Assembly: GCF_004135975.1 (NCBI RefSeq)
Contig: NZ_CP026538.1
Location: forward strand, 62,001-126,000
Length of the DNA: 64,000 bases
Origin: Solidesulfovibrio carbinolicus
GTDB taxonomy: Bacteria > Desulfobacterota > Desulfovibrionia > Desulfovibrionales > Desulfovibrionaceae
Reading direction: 5' to 3'
The notes under the pieces are model-generated. The model made no database searches, was not told where the DNA came from, and worked only from the letters and a program-made list of their open reading frames with translations. Both the position numbers and the translations under genes were made by a program. Shown piece by piece: positions 9,944 to 18,887 of the stretch (position 1 is the stretch's first letter; each line of letters begins with the position of its first letter).

Positions 9944-10635
9944 TCGAAGTTGCGGGGCTGCGCCACTGCTTTGGCCGGCGCGAGGTGTTGCGCGATCTGA
10001 CCTTTTCCCTGGATAAGGGCGGCTTTGCTTTTCTGACCGGCCCGTCCGGGGCGGGCAAGTCCACCTTGCTGCGCATCCTGCACGGCTCGCTGCCCTTGCA
10101 GGAAGGCCGGGCCGTGGCCGCCGGCCACGATCTGGCCGGGCTGCGCCCCTCCAAACTGCATCAGCTGCGCCGCGACGTGGCCATGGTGTTTCAGGATTTC
10201 AAGATCCTGCCCGAGCGCAGCGTGGCCGATAACGTGGCCCTGCCCCTGGTGGTGCGGGGAACGCCGGCCGGGCGCATCGAGCGCCGGGTGCGCTCGGCCC
10301 TGACCGCCCTGCGCCTGACGGAGCTGGCCAACCGGCCCTGCGCCGAGCTGGCCGGCGGCGAACAGCAGCGGGTGGCCATCGCCCGGGCCGTGGTGGCCGG
10401 CCCCCGGCTCATGCTGGCTGACGAACCCACCGGCAACCTCGACTGGGACCTGTCGCTTCGCCTGCTGGACATCCTGCGCCAGTTCAGCGCCCACGGCACG
10501 GCCATCCTCATGGCCACCCACAACCAGGCCCTGGTGGCCGCCGCCCCCGACGCCCGGATCATCCGCCTGGAGCGCGCCGCGCCTGACACCGGAACAGACG
10601 CCGCCCAGGCCGCCGCCCCGGAGGCAGCCTCATGA
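9940..10635 (+). CDS. ftsE: Cell division ATP-binding protein FtsE
   Basis: A 231-residue ABC ATPase with Walker [11 protein letters not shown]-loop in MVFQDFKIL, signature [14 protein letters not shown] and Walker [13 protein letters not shown]. With FtsX it forms a membrane complex that links the divisome to activation of cell-wall hydrolases. The family assignment rests on size, the FtsE-like N-terminus ([12 protein letters not shown]) and the FtsX-type permease directly downstream, overlapping by four bases. A lipoprotein-release type ATPase would look similar, but the partner here is FtsX-like. The C-terminal tail of about 20 residues is Ala-rich and probably disordered. Confidence 0.93.
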   Translation: MIEVAGLRHCFGRREVLRDLTFSLDKGGFAFLTGPSGAGKSTLLRILHGSLPLQEGRAVAAGHDLAGLRPSKLHQLRRDVAMVFQDFKILPERSVADNVALPLVVRGTPAGRIERRVRSALTALRLTELANRPCAELAGGEQQRVAIARAVVAGPRLMLADEPTGNLDWDLSLRLLDILRQFSAHGTAILMATHNQALVAAAPDARIIRLERAAPDTGTDAAQAAAPEAAS

Positions 10636-11504
10636 CGGCGCGCCTCATCCTCGCCGGCCTGGCCGATCTGTTTCGCCGGCCGTCCACGTCATTAAGCGTC
10701 ATCCTGGGCGTGTTCGCCACGGTGTTCTTGTGCGGCCTGCTCGCCCTGGCCCAGGTCGGCCTGGACGGGGCCTTGGCCAAGGGCCAAGGCGTGCTGCGCT
10801 TTCAGGTCTACTGGAAGCCGGGAGCCGACGCGGCGCTCACCGCCCGGCAGATGGACTGGATGCGCGCCCTGCCTGGGGTCATCGAAGCCAAGGCGTTTTC
10901 CCCCGAGGCGGCCATGGCCGTCATGCGCGGCAGCCTGGGCGGCGCGGCCGAACCGCTCCTGCCCGGGGCGGCCAACCCCCTGCCCTACACCTTGCTGCTG
11001 GGCTTTGCCCCGCCCGAGCACGACGACGCGTTCGCCAGGCAGACCCTGGAGCGCCTGACCGCCGTGGATGGCGTGGCCGAGGTGCGCTACAACCCGGCCG
11101 CCATCGACGCCGCCCGCTCCCTGGGGCTGCTCGGCGCCCAGGCCGTACTCCCGCTGGGGGCCATCCTGGCGCTGCTGGTCGGCCTTGTGGTCGGCAACAC
11201 CGTGCGCCTGACCCTGCTGCGCCGGCGCGAGGAATTCGAGATCATGCGTCTGGTCGGCGCGGCCGAGTCGGTCATCGCCCTGCCCCTGGTGGCCGGCGCG
11301 GCGGCCATGGGCTTTGTGGGCGCGGGGCTGGCCGCCACGGCCCTGGCCTTTCTCTGGTCGGCCGTGGCCGGCCAGCTGGCGGCCGCGCCCTTGTGGCTGT
11401 CCCTGGCCGCGCCGCCGGGCTGGTTGTGGGTTTCGCTTATTGCCGCGCCTACGGCCGTCTCCGCCCTGGCCGGCCTGGCCGCCGCCATGGAGTCGCGCCC
11501 GTGA
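10632..11504 (+). CDS. ftsX: Cell division protein FtsX
   Basis: A 290-residue membrane protein with the FtsX layout. A cytoplasmic N-terminus and first helix (about 20-45) lead to a periplasmic domain (about 50-165) that begins with [11 protein letters not shown], like the FtsX extracellular domain. Three further helices (about 175-195, 220-245, 265-285) complete it. It partners FtsE, whose gene overlaps it, and transmits ATPase cycles to periplasmic hydrolase regulators. The stop overlaps the GTG start of cbiK by four bases, an unusual operon neighbour. Confidence 0.92.
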   Translation: MTARLILAGLADLFRRPSTSLSVILGVFATVFLCGLLALAQVGLDGALAKGQGVLRFQVYWKPGADAALTARQMDWMRALPGVIEAKAFSPEAAMAVMRGSLGGAAEPLLPGAANPLPYTLLLGFAPPEHDDAFARQTLERLTAVDGVAEVRYNPAAIDAARSLGLLGAQAVLPLGAILALLVGLVVGNTVRLTLLRRREEFEIMRLVGAAESVIALPLVAGAAAMGFVGAGLAATALAFLWSAVAGQLAAAPLWLSLAAPPGWLWVSLIAAPTAVSALAGLAAAMESRP

Positions 11505-12307
11505 CCGAACCGTGTGGCATCATCCTGGCCGCCCACGGCTCCCGGCATCCCGGGGCCATGGCCGCCTTGGACGCGTTCCGGGAGTCTGTTGCCGCCGCCC
11601 ATCCCGGAGCGGTGGTGGCCGTGGCCCGCACCGTGGGGCGCAAGCACGGCAACGCCGCCGCGTTCGGCGGAGCGAGGCAGGTCCTTGACGTGCTTGGCGA
11701 GCTGACCGCCGCCGGCTGCGCCCGGGTGGCGGTACAGTCGCTGCATGTGGTGCCGGGCGGGGAATACCACGAACTGTTGGCCGGCCTGGGCCGTTGGCTC
11801 GCCGACGACGCCGGCCGCACGTCGGTGTCGGTGGGCGCGCCGCTTCTGGCCGATCTGGCCGACGTGGACCAGGCGGCCGCCGCCATCGACGAGGCGCTCG
11901 CCGCCGGTCGCCAGCCCGGCGAGGCGGCCGTGCTCATGGGCCACGGCGCGCCGCCCCCCGGAGCCGGATTTTACGAAGCCCTGCGCGAACGCCTGACCCA
12001 GCGCGATCCGCTGCTCTTCTTCGGGGCCATGCCCCGGGAGAAAGGCGCGGCCAGCCTGGAGCTGGACACCATCGTCGCCGCCCTGGCCGCCAAAGGCGTG
12101 ACCAAGGCGCTGCTGCTGCCCTTTTTCACCGTGGCCGGAGCCCACGCCTGTTCCGATCTGGCCGGCGTGCAGCCCGATTCCTGGCGCGGCCGGCTGGAAG
12201 CGGCCGGCGTCACCTGCCGGGCGCGGCTGGCCGGATTGTTGGAGATCGAAGCCTTCGCCGCCATCTGGCGCGAGCATCTCGACCGGGCCATGGCCCGTTT
12301 ATCCTGA
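11501..12307 (+). CDS. cbiK: Sirohydrochlorin cobaltochelatase (CbiK family)
   Basis: A 268-residue chelatase that inserts cobalt (or iron) into sirohydrochlorin on the way to cobalamin or siroheme. The N-terminus ILAAHGSRHPG resembles CbiK/CbiX enzymes. His148 in LMGHGAPPPG and His215 in FFTVAGAHACSDLAG match the two metal-binding histidines of CbiK. Sulfate reducers of this group have cytoplasmic and periplasmic CbiK forms; no signal peptide is seen here, so this is the cytoplasmic type. The GTG at 11501 overlaps the ftsX stop (GTGA). A much longer in-frame extension upstream runs through ftsX and is not real. Confidence 0.9.
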   Translation: MTEPCGIILAAHGSRHPGAMAALDAFRESVAAAHPGAVVAVARTVGRKHGNAAAFGGARQVLDVLGELTAAGCARVAVQSLHVVPGGEYHELLAGLGRWLADDAGRTSVSVGAPLLADLADVDQAAAAIDEALAAGRQPGEAAVLMGHGAPPPGAGFYEALRERLTQRDPLLFFGAMPREKGAASLELDTIVAALAAKGVTKALLLPFFTVAGAHACSDLAGVQPDSWRGRLEAAGVTCRARLAGLLEIEAFAAIWREHLDRAMARLS

Positions 12308-12411
12308 CCGCGCGCGTGCAAGCCCCGCATTGACGCCGCCCGGGGCTTGTGAAAATATCGTTGGGCTTACGCGCCTGGGCGCGCGGCCAAAATTCGCCCC
12401 GAGGATGCCCC

Positions 12412-13353
12412 ATGAACTGGCCCCACAAGGATCTTCTCGACGTCTCGCAACTCTCCCGGGAAGACGTGGACGTGGTCATGCGCACCGCCGCCTCCTTCCG
12501 GGAAATAAACGCCCGACCCGTCAAGAAAGTGCCCACCCTCAAAGGCAAAAGCGTCGTGCTGTTTTTCGCCGAGCCCAGCACCCGCACCAAGACGTCCTTC
12601 GACATCGCCGGCAAACGCCTCTCGGCCGACACCTTCGGCCTGGCCAAGTCTGGCAGTTCCTTGCAAAAGGGCGAGACCCTCAAGGATACCGTGCTCACGC
12701 TCCAGGCCATGAACCCCGACGCCATCGTCATGCGCCACGCCAGCTCCGGCGCGGCCGATTTCGTGGCCCGGCGGGTGTCCTGCGCCGTCATCAACGCCGG
12801 CGACGGCTGGCACGCCCATCCTACCCAGGCCCTGCTTGATCTGTTCACTCTGCGCGAAGTCTGGGGCGACGATCTTGTCGGCAAGACCGTGACCATCCTT
12901 GGCGACGTGGCCCATTCCCGGGTCGCCCGGTCCAATATTCGCCTGCTCACCATGCTCGGCGTCACCGTGCGCCTGTGCGCCCCGCGCACCCTGCTCCCCA
13001 AGGACGCCCGGGCCCTGGGAGCCAAGGTCTTTCACGAGCTGGAACCGGCCCTGGAAAACGCCGACGCCGTTATGTGCCTGCGCCTGCAGCTCGAACGCCA
13101 GGAAGCCGGGCTTTTGCCCGATCTGCGCGAATACGCCCGCCGCTTTTGCCTGACCAAGGCGCGGCTGAAAAACGCCGCCCCGGACGTCAAGGTGCTCCAC
13201 CCCGGCCCCATCAACCGGGGCGTGGAAATCGCCTCGGACCTGGCCGACGCCGGCAATTCGCTTATCCTGGACCAGGTGGCCTCGGGCGTGGCCGTGCGCA
13301 TGGCGATTTTGTATCTCCACATCACCCGCAAGGAAAAAGGGGAAACCGCATGA
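12412..13353 (+). CDS. pyrB: Aspartate carbamoyltransferase catalytic subunit
   Basis: A 313-residue enzyme of the second step of pyrimidine synthesis, joining carbamoyl phosphate and aspartate. STRTKTSF at residues 56-63 is the carbamoyl-phosphate loop. The HPTQALLD segment, [12 protein letters not shown] and [11 protein letters not shown] are also family hallmarks. The ATG at 12412 is preceded by GAGGA at 12401-12405; frames extending upstream have no ribosome binding site. The stop overlaps the ATG of pyrC by four bases. No regulatory subunit gene (pyrI) is present, consistent with the bacterial PyrB-PyrC type of complex. Confidence 0.96.
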   Translation: MNWPHKDLLDVSQLSREDVDVVMRTAASFREINARPVKKVPTLKGKSVVLFFAEPSTRTKTSFDIAGKRLSADTFGLAKSGSSLQKGETLKDTVLTLQAMNPDAIVMRHASSGAADFVARRVSCAVINAGDGWHAHPTQALLDLFTLREVWGDDLVGKTVTILGDVAHSRVARSNIRLLTMLGVTVRLCAPRTLLPKDARALGAKVFHELEPALENADAVMCLRLQLERQEAGLLPDLREYARRFCLTKARLKNAAPDVKVLHPGPINRGVEIASDLADAGNSLILDQVASGVAVRMAILYLHITRKEKGETA

Positions 13354-14645
13354 CGCCGCCGGATCTCGTCGTCGCCGACGCCGCCGTCCCCGGCCGCGAC
13401 GGCCGCTGGACCCTGGTCTGCGCCGCCGGGCAGGTGCTGGAACTTGTGCCCCACGACCCGGCCGCCCGCTTCCCCGAAGCCCGGGTCATCGAGGCCAAGG
13501 GGCAGCTGCTCCTGCCGGCCATGACCGACGCCCACACCCATCTGCGCGAACCCGGCCAGGAATGGAAGGAAGACATCGCCTCGGGCCTGGCCGCCGCCGC
13601 CGGAGGCGGATTTTCCAACATCCTGTGCATGGCCAACACCGATCCGGTCAACGACAACGAATCGGTCACGCGCCTCATGCTGCGCCGGGCCAGCGATGCC
13701 TGGCCCCACGGCCCGCGCCTGTTCCCGGTCGGCGCGCTCACCATGGGCCTTGCCGGCAAACAGCTCGCGCCCATGGAAGAGCTGCTGGCCGCCGGCTGCG
13801 TGGCCTTTTCCAATGACGGCGAACCCGTGGCCGACACCGAGCTTTTCCGCCACGCCCTGGAATACGCCGCCGACCTCGCCCCGGTCATCGACCACTGCGA
13901 GGACCCGTACATGGCCAAGGGGGCCGGGGCCAACGAAGGCGTCATGAGCGCCCGCCTGGGCCTTCGCGGCCAGCCCGACGTGGCCGAGGCCCTGCAGGTC
14001 GCCCGGGACATTCTTTTGGCCGAATACTTAAACGCACCGGTGCACCTGGCCCACGTCAGCTGCCGCCGGGCCGTGGAACTCATCGCCGACGCCAAGCGCC
14101 GGGGCGCGCCGGTCACGGCCGAAACCTGCCCGCACTACCTGACCATGACCGACGCGGCGCTTTTCGGCTACGACACCATGGCCAAGGTCAATCCGCCGCT
14201 TCGCACCGACGACGACCGCCTGGCGCTGATTCAGGCCCTGCGCGAAGGCGTCATCGACATCCTGGCCACCGACCACGCCCCCCACGCCGCCCACGAAAAG
14301 GAAACCCCCTTCGAGGACGCCAAAAACGGCATCACCGGCCTGGACACGGCCCTGGGCAGCCTGTGGGAACTGGTGCGGCTGGGACAGCTGACCGCCGAAG
14401 ATATCGCCCAGCGCTTCGCCTGGCGGCCGGCCGAAATCTTCAAGCTCCCCCACTGCCGCTTCGCCCCGGGCGATCCGGCCGATTTCTGCCTCTTCGACCC
14501 GGAACAATCCTGGGTCGTCACCCCCGAAACCCTGCGCTCCAAGGGCAAGAACACGCCGCTTCTGGGCCAGTCCCTCACCGGCCGCGTGACCCTGACCGCC
14601 GTGAACGGCCACGTGGTCTACGAACTCGCCCGCGCCGGAGCCTGA
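13350..14645 (+). CDS. pyrC: Dihydroorotase
   Basis: A 431-residue class I dihydroorotase that closes carbamoyl-aspartate to dihydroorotate. Metal ligands are visible in [10 protein letters not shown] (residues about 57-66), HLAHVS (about 231-236) and the catalytic Asp in ATDHAPH (about 307-313). Other conserved parts are MANTDP and the C-terminal PADFCLFDP of the composite beta domain. The start ATG overlaps the pyrB stop, giving translational coupling. The family and the pathway context agree fully. Confidence 0.96.
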   Translation: MTPPDLVVADAAVPGRDGRWTLVCAAGQVLELVPHDPAARFPEARVIEAKGQLLLPAMTDAHTHLREPGQEWKEDIASGLAAAAGGGFSNILCMANTDPVNDNESVTRLMLRRASDAWPHGPRLFPVGALTMGLAGKQLAPMEELLAAGCVAFSNDGEPVADTELFRHALEYAADLAPVIDHCEDPYMAKGAGANEGVMSARLGLRGQPDVAEALQVARDILLAEYLNAPVHLAHVSCRRAVELIADAKRRGAPVTAETCPHYLTMTDAALFGYDTMAKVNPPLRTDDDRLALIQALREGVIDILATDHAPHAAHEKETPFEDAKNGITGLDTALGSLWELVRLGQLTAEDIAQRFAWRPAEIFKLPHCRFAPGDPADFCLFDPEQSWVVTPETLRSKGKNTPLLGQSLTGRVTLTAVNGHVVYELARAGA

Positions 14646-14680
14646 GACACGCATCAATCGCCGCACCCGGAGGTCTTCCC

Positions 14681-16003
14681 ATGGCGCAACCCTTCAAGGA
14701 CGCCACCGCCATCTGCAAAACCATCATGCGAAACGGCTACGACGCCTACGTCATCAACGCCGTTTTGCAGGAAAAAGCCCTGGATGCCGCCGCGCCGGAA
14801 CTCGACGTGGCCACCGACGCCCCCCTGGCCGAAATCCAGAAGCTCTTCCCCCAGTCCGAAGCCTGCGCCGAGGACGGGGCCTTTGCCCGCCTCCAAAGCG
14901 GCGACACCACGCTCTACCTCTACCCGGCCGACACCGCCGACGCCTCCCACCCCGAGGAGTCCGTGGCCCGGCTCACCAGCCGGCTCATCGCCCGGCTGAC
15001 CGCCAAGGGGCTGCTGCCGCCCCATCAGGCCTGCCCCTACGTGCCGCATCAGGTCGAGGACCACGACGGCTTCGCCGACCTCTCCAGCGGCGAAGTGCGC
15101 TTAAACGGCATCCCCGACGAAGCCATCCGCCAGAATTACCTGCGAGCCGTGCGGGCGCTGCGGTTTTCCGCCAACTACAACATCCCGGTGGAACCCAACA
15201 CCTTTATGGCCATCCTGCGGGCCTCGCGCCGCATCATGGACTACGTGTCGGTCAAAGACATCATGGACGAATGGCGCAAGGTCGAGGCCGAAAACATGGC
15301 CGACTTCGTGGAGCGCCTCTACGACACCATGATCCTGCACTGGTTTTTGCCCGAAGTGGCGACGCTGGCGCGCATCAAGATCACCTCCGACGACGGCGTC
15401 GAATACACGCTCTTCGAACAAACCCTGGCCGTCATGCGCCACTACCCCGAGGAACTGCCCTACGACTGGTACGGCACCCTGGCCTGCCTGTTCCACGATG
15501 TGGGCAAGCTCCACACCGCCCAGTACGCCGGCGGCGACCTCCACTTCTACCAGCACCACCAGGTCGGGGCCAAGGTCACCCGCAAAATCCTCTCGCGGCT
15601 GGGCTTCCCGCCGGACGAGACCGACCTCGTGTGCAACCTCGTGCGCGGCCACATGCACTTCCACTTCATGCTCACCGACCGGGGCATCCGCCGCTTCCGC
15701 GCCCTGGACCAGTACCCGCGCCTGATCGAAATGGCCCGGGCCGACATCAAGTCCGTGGGCGGCACCTACAAGGAATTCAACCACAACATGAAAATGCTCG
15801 AGCGTACCGAAACGCCCGAGGAAATGCTCGAACCGCTGCTCAATGGCGCGCAGATCATGCAACTGCTCTCCCTCAAGCCCGGACCGGCCGTGGGACTCAT
15901 CCGCGACGCGCTGCTCAAGGCCCAGATCAGCGGCGACGTCGCCAGCCGCGAAGACGCCGAACGCTTCGTGCGCGCCTACTGGGACAAGCAAGGACTGCAT
16001 TAG
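14681..16003 (+). CDS. CCA-adding-enzyme-like HD protein with degenerate nucleotidyltransferase motif
   Basis: A 440-residue relative of tRNA nucleotidyltransferases. The stretch NGYDAYVINAV at 18-28 aligns with the usual YxVGGxVRD start, but the two glycines, the Arg and the Asp are gone. The metal-binding D-x-D becomes Glu40-Leu41-Asp42 (ELDVATDAPL). The head and neck parts are kept, including LRAVRALRFSA near 154-163. A C-terminal HD domain has FHDVGKLH at 271-278 and further His residues (YQHHQ near 290, RGHMHFHF). The likely activity is HD phosphohydrolase or RNA binding, with CCA synthesis lost; this is inference. It starts 35 bases after pyrC with GGAGG at 14670 and is followed by strong hairpins. 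Other members of the family keep about 410-450 residues. Confidence 0.75.
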   Translation: MAQPFKDATAICKTIMRNGYDAYVINAVLQEKALDAAAPELDVATDAPLAEIQKLFPQSEACAEDGAFARLQSGDTTLYLYPADTADASHPEESVARLTSRLIARLTAKGLLPPHQACPYVPHQVEDHDGFADLSSGEVRLNGIPDEAIRQNYLRAVRALRFSANYNIPVEPNTFMAILRASRRIMDYVSVKDIMDEWRKVEAENMADFVERLYDTMILHWFLPEVATLARIKITSDDGVEYTLFEQTLAVMRHYPEELPYDWYGTLACLFHDVGKLHTAQYAGGDLHFYQHHQVGAKVTRKILSRLGFPPDETDLVCNLVRGHMHFHFMLTDRGIRRFRALDQYPRLIEMARADIKSVGGTYKEFNHNMKMLERTETPEEMLEPLLNGAQIMQLLSLKPGPAVGLIRDALLKAQISGDVASREDAERFVRAYWDKQGLH

Positions 16004-16017
16004 CAGAGAGCGAAGAG

Positions 16018-16070
16018 AATCGGGGCGCTGCCCCGAGCCCCGCCGGGGGGCTAAGCCCCCCGGCCCCTTT
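16018..16070 (+). repeat. GC hairpin repeat at a gene end (copy 1)
   Basis: ATCGGGGC-GCTGCCCCGAG and the following CCGGGGGGC-TAA-GCCCCCCGG stem form nested hairpins just past the HD gene. The reverse complement of 16362-16427 has the same order of elements. Confidence 0.6.
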
Positions 16071-16073
16071 CCT

Positions 16074-16122
16074 GGGAGGGCGATTTTCCCGGCGGGAAGC
16101 CCGCCGGGAAAATCGCCCTCCC
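16074..16122. repeat. Perfect 23-base inverted repeat with three-base loop
   Basis: Arms 16074-16096 and 16100-16122 are exact complements around AAG. The arms begin GGGAGGGCGATTTTCCCGG. No T-run follows on either strand: A-residues follow on the plus strand. It is therefore not a standard intrinsic terminator. Confidence 0.85.
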
Positions 16123-16361
16123 AAAAAATGATTCCGAAGCCCGGCATATCTCTTCCCAGGATTGCCTTTCCGGCTTTTGCCTTTTAATGCGGCGCTTCGC
16201 CGCTGGCGCACCTTGGGGCCGGAATCGCTCCGGGGCGGCGCGGGCCGCGCAAGCGGCCACGCGTCGCCCCGGACGATTCCGGCCCCAACGACGGGCATCC
16301 GCAGCCGACCTCTGCCTCGCTTCGTCCGGCCGACCGTCCGCGCCCCCGTCCATCGACCCAT

Positions 16362-16427
16362 GACGGGGGTCCGGGGGCCTGAGGCCCCGGCGGGGCTTGG
16401 GGCGGAGCCCCGATCTTCCCTCTTCCG
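16362..16427 (-). repeat. GC hairpin repeat (copy 2, inverted)
   Basis: Contains CCGGGGGCCTGAGGCCCCGG and GGGGCTTGGGGCGGAGCCCC. It mirrors copy 1 at 16018-16070 and shares the GGTCCGGGGGCCT core with copies near 20500 and 43210. Confidence 0.6.
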
Positions 16428-16523
16428 GTCATCCCCCTAGCCACACCACACACGCAACCCATCAACCGTCAACCGCCGACACCAACCAACAACCACAACC
16501 CCGCAACCAGCAGACCAACCGCC

Positions 16524-17579
16524 ATGACCAATCTCATCGACCTGACGTTTCACGAACTGGAGTCCCTCATTGTCAGCCTGGGCGAGCCGCCGTACCGGGC
16601 CAGGCAGGTCTGGCAGTGGCTGTGGCAGAAGCGGTGCCGCGAGATCGCGGGGATGACGGACGTGTCCAAGGCGTTGCGCGCCCGGCTGGAGGAGGTGGCG
16701 GCAATTCGGTGGCCGGTGGTGGAAATGGTGCGGGAGAGCCGTGACGGCACGGTGAAGTTTTTGTTGGCGCTGGGGGACGGCGAGCGGGTGGAGTGCGTGT
16801 TGATCCCGGAGAAGGACCATTACACGGCCTGTTTGTCGACGCAGGTGGGTTGCGCCATGGGCTGCGGTTTTTGCGCCACCGGGATGTTGGGGTTTCGGCG
16901 CAACATGACGCCTGGGGAGATGCTGGGGCAGGTGTTGGTGGGCCGGCAGCATCTGGCGGACAAGGGCGTGGAGCTGGGGCTGCGCAATCTGGTGTTCATG
17001 GGCATGGGCGAGCCGCTGCTCAATTACGACAATTTGCTGCAGACCTTGGAGGCGCTCCATCATCCCCAGGGTTTGGATTTTTCGGGCCGGCGCATCACGG
17101 TGTCCACGGCTGGCGTGGCCCGGCATTTGTTGGATTTGGGGCGCACGGGCTTGTGTTCGCTGGCAATTTCGCTGCATGCGCCGACCCAGGCCCAGCGGGA
17201 GCGGATCATGCCCGGGGCGGCCAGGTTGGAATTGGACAAGCTCATGGATTTGCTGGCGCAGTATCCGCTCAAGCCTCGGGAGCGGCTGACGTTCGAGTAT
17301 TTGTTGCTGGCGGGGGTCAATGACGCCGACGCCGACGCCCGGGAGCTGGTGCGGCTGCTCTCGCGGGTGAAGGCCAAGGTGAATCTGATCGTGTTCAACG
17401 CCACGCCGGGGTTGCCGTATGCGCCGCCGGACGAAGCCAGGGTGTTGGCGTTTCAGGATATTTTGAAGAGCAAGGGGCTGACGGCGACGCTGCGCAAGAG
17501 CAAAGGCGCGGATATCGCGGCGGCCTGCGGGCAGTTGCGGGCGGAGTGCGACGGTGAGGGTGAGGGAAAGACAGGATAA
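16524..17579 (+). CDS. rlmN: Dual-specificity RNA methyltransferase RlmN
   Basis: A 351-residue radical SAM enzyme that methylates C2 of A2503 in 23S rRNA and of A37 in some tRNAs. The cluster-binding motif is Cys110-x3-Cys114-x2-Cys117 (GCAMGCGFCATG). Also visible are the N-terminal RNA-binding part (PYRARQVWQWLW), FMGMGEPLLNYDN, SLHAPTQAQRERIMP and the C-terminal region around ATLRKSKGADIAAACGQL, which carries the second catalytic Cys. The length is typical. It appears monocistronic, ending at a GC hairpin repeat. Confidence 0.96.
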   Translation: MTNLIDLTFHELESLIVSLGEPPYRARQVWQWLWQKRCREIAGMTDVSKALRARLEEVAAIRWPVVEMVRESRDGTVKFLLALGDGERVECVLIPEKDHYTACLSTQVGCAMGCGFCATGMLGFRRNMTPGEMLGQVLVGRQHLADKGVELGLRNLVFMGMGEPLLNYDNLLQTLEALHHPQGLDFSGRRITVSTAGVARHLLDLGRTGLCSLAISLHAPTQAQRERIMPGAARLELDKLMDLLAQYPLKPRERLTFEYLLLAGVNDADADARELVRLLSRVKAKVNLIVFNATPGLPYAPPDEARVLAFQDILKSKGLTATLRKSKGADIAAACGQLRAECDGEGEGKTG

Positions 17580-17630
17580 GAGGCCTCCGGCGGCCGGGGG
17601 GATGATCCCCCCGGACCCCTGCGATAGGGG
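17578..17630 (+). repeat. GC hairpin repeat (copy 3)
   Basis: GCCTCCGGCGGC followed by CCGGGGGGATGATCCCCCCGG and ACCCCTGC, immediately after the rlmN stop. Copies with the same core lie near 20500, 32155, 43205 and 57391. Confidence 0.7.
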
Positions 17631-17698
17631 AGTTGGGGGCGCATAAAATTCGGCCGGCGACGGAGCGCTTGTCACCCGGTTGACGTTTGGGTAAGCTA

Positions 17699-17723
17699 AC
17701 ACTCCTTTTTCGCGTAAAAAGCG
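17699..17723 (+). promoter_or_regulatory. Possible operator of the VapBC pair
   Basis: CTTTTTCGCGTAAAAAG is an inverted repeat with six-base arms around CGCGT, about 17 bases ahead of the antitoxin ATG. AbrB-type antitoxins bind such AT-armed palindromes in their own promoters. A TTGACG at 17680 could be the -35 box. Confidence 0.4.
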
Positions 17724-17739
17724 AACGGCGGGAGGCCCT

Positions 17740-18003
17740 ATGGAAACGACGCTGGACGAACAAGGGCGCGTGGTCATTCCCCAGGATGTGCTCAATGACT
17801 TGGGGCTTGCCCCCGGAGCGCGCCTGATCGTCGAAGAACGGGACTGCACCATTGTCATTCGCGGCGCTGACGGCGACAACGGGCTTGTCGAAGAAGATGG
17901 CGTACTGCTTTTTGGCGGCGAAACCATCGGTGCGGTAGATGATCTGGTTGAGCGGGTGCGAAGCGACCGCGTTCGGGACATCGCTGGTCTTTCAAAACGA
18001 TGA
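17740..18003 (+). CDS. vapB: AbrB/SpoVT-type antitoxin (VapB)
   Basis: An 87-residue protein with an N-terminal AbrB swapped-hairpin domain: LDEQGRVVIPQDVLNDLGL at residues 5-23, then PGARLIVEE. The remainder is acidic and probably forms the toxin-binding tail. The ATG overlaps nothing upstream, and its stop overlaps the toxin ATG by four bases. It should neutralise the PIN toxin and autoregulate the operon. Gene symbol by context and family. Confidence 0.85.
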   Translation: METTLDEQGRVVIPQDVLNDLGLAPGARLIVEERDCTIVIRGADGDNGLVEEDGVLLFGGETIGAVDDLVERVRSDRVRDIAGLSKR

Positions 18004-18431
18004 AGGCATTTTTCGACACCTCGGTGCTTGTCGCCGCCCTGGTGAAGAGCCATCCCATGCATCCCAGAGCGTTTCCCTGGTATTTGAAAAGCCGGCGGTC
18101 CGAATGCGAAATGGTTGTTGCGGCGCATGGCTTGGCTGAAACCTATGCTTGCCTGACAACGTACCCCTCACGTCCCAGAATTTCTCCCGTTGCGGCCATG
18201 ACGTTGCTTCGGGAAAGCATTGTCCGGGCGGGAACGGTTGTGTCCCTTGACGGACGCGATTATCTGGAAGCCCTGGACAGGGTTGCCGACAAGGGCCGGT
18301 GCGGCGGCAGCGTCTACGATGCCTTGCACGTGATTGCGGCCGAAAAAAGCGGAGTGGACCTCGTGCTTTCCTTCAATCGAAAGCATTTTGAACCGCTTTT
18401 GCGACCGGGCCAGACGTTTATCGAACCCTGA
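18000..18431 (+). CDS. vapC: PIN-domain ribonuclease toxin (VapC)
   Basis: A 143-residue PIN protein. The acidic catalytic set is visible: Asp6 in FFDTSVLVAA, Glu47 in LAETYACL, Asp107 in VYDALHVIAA and Asp120 before LVLSFNRKHF. These coordinate Mg2+ for cleavage of RNA, typically tRNA or rRNA in this family. Its start overlaps the antitoxin stop, the standard toxin-antitoxin layout. Nothing is truncated. Confidence 0.88.
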   Translation: MKAFFDTSVLVAALVKSHPMHPRAFPWYLKSRRSECEMVVAAHGLAETYACLTTYPSRPRISPVAAMTLLRESIVRAGTVVSLDGRDYLEALDRVADKGRCGGSVYDALHVIAAEKSGVDLVLSFNRKHFEPLLRPGQTFIEP

Positions 18432-18512
18432 CGCCCTTGAGGCGCCAGGATTGTTGGGCATTTCGGTTTTCCGCCGGCCAACCGGCACTCCATAGAGCGA
18501 AGGAATATTTCG

Positions 18513-18887
18513 ATGAAACGACCCGATTTCGCGAAGTGCGGCGGCCTTGTCCCCGCCATCGCCCAGGAAGCGTGCAGCGGCGAGGTGCTCATGCTCGCCT
18601 ACATGAACGAGGAAGCCTACGACAAAACCCTGGCCACCGGCGAAGTCCATTACTTCAGCCGCAGCCGCCAGAAAATCTGGCATAAGGGCGGCACCTCCGG
18701 CCATGTGCAAAAGGTCCATAGCGTGCGCCTCGACTGCGACGCCGACACCATCCTGGTGCTCGTCGAGCAGATCGGCGGCGCGGCCTGCCACGAAGGGTAC
18801 AAGTCCTGCTTCTTCACCGAAATCACCAGCGACGGCGAACGCACCTGTTCCCCGAAAGTCTTCGACCCCAAGGAGGTCTACAAATAA
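18513..18887 (+). CDS. hisI: Phosphoribosyl-AMP cyclohydrolase
   Basis: A 124-residue single-domain HisI of histidine synthesis, opening the purine ring of PR-AMP. Family motifs are [11 protein letters not shown], the G[16 protein letters not shown] segment, [11 protein letters not shown] with Asp metal ligands, and [14 protein letters not shown] with zinc-binding cysteines. The HisE phosphatase domain is absent, so HisE must be elsewhere. The stop and the hisG ATG share a base (TAATG). The start has a weak purine-rich site (GAAGGAAT) upstream. Confidence 0.95.
   Translation: MKRPDFAKCGGLVPAIAQEACSGEVLMLAYMNEEAYDKTLATGEVHYFSRSRQKIWHKGGTSGHVQKVHSVRLDCDADTILVLVEQIGGAACHEGYKSCFFTEITSDGERTCSPKVFDPKEVYK

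Larger units (their letters stand above)
16004..16523. other. Intergenic region packed with GC-rich inverted repeats
   Basis: About 520 bases between the HD protein and rlmN, without a supportable gene. It contains two oppositely oriented copies of a GC hairpin repeat (about 16018-16070 and 16362-16427) and a perfect 23-base inverted repeat. A C/A-rich stretch (16438-16520) leads up to rlmN. Confidence 0.6.

Noticed and set aside
10730-11500. Long plus-strand frame joined in frame to cbiK
   Set aside because: It overlaps ftsX in another frame. The GTG at 11501 starts a protein of normal CbiK length.
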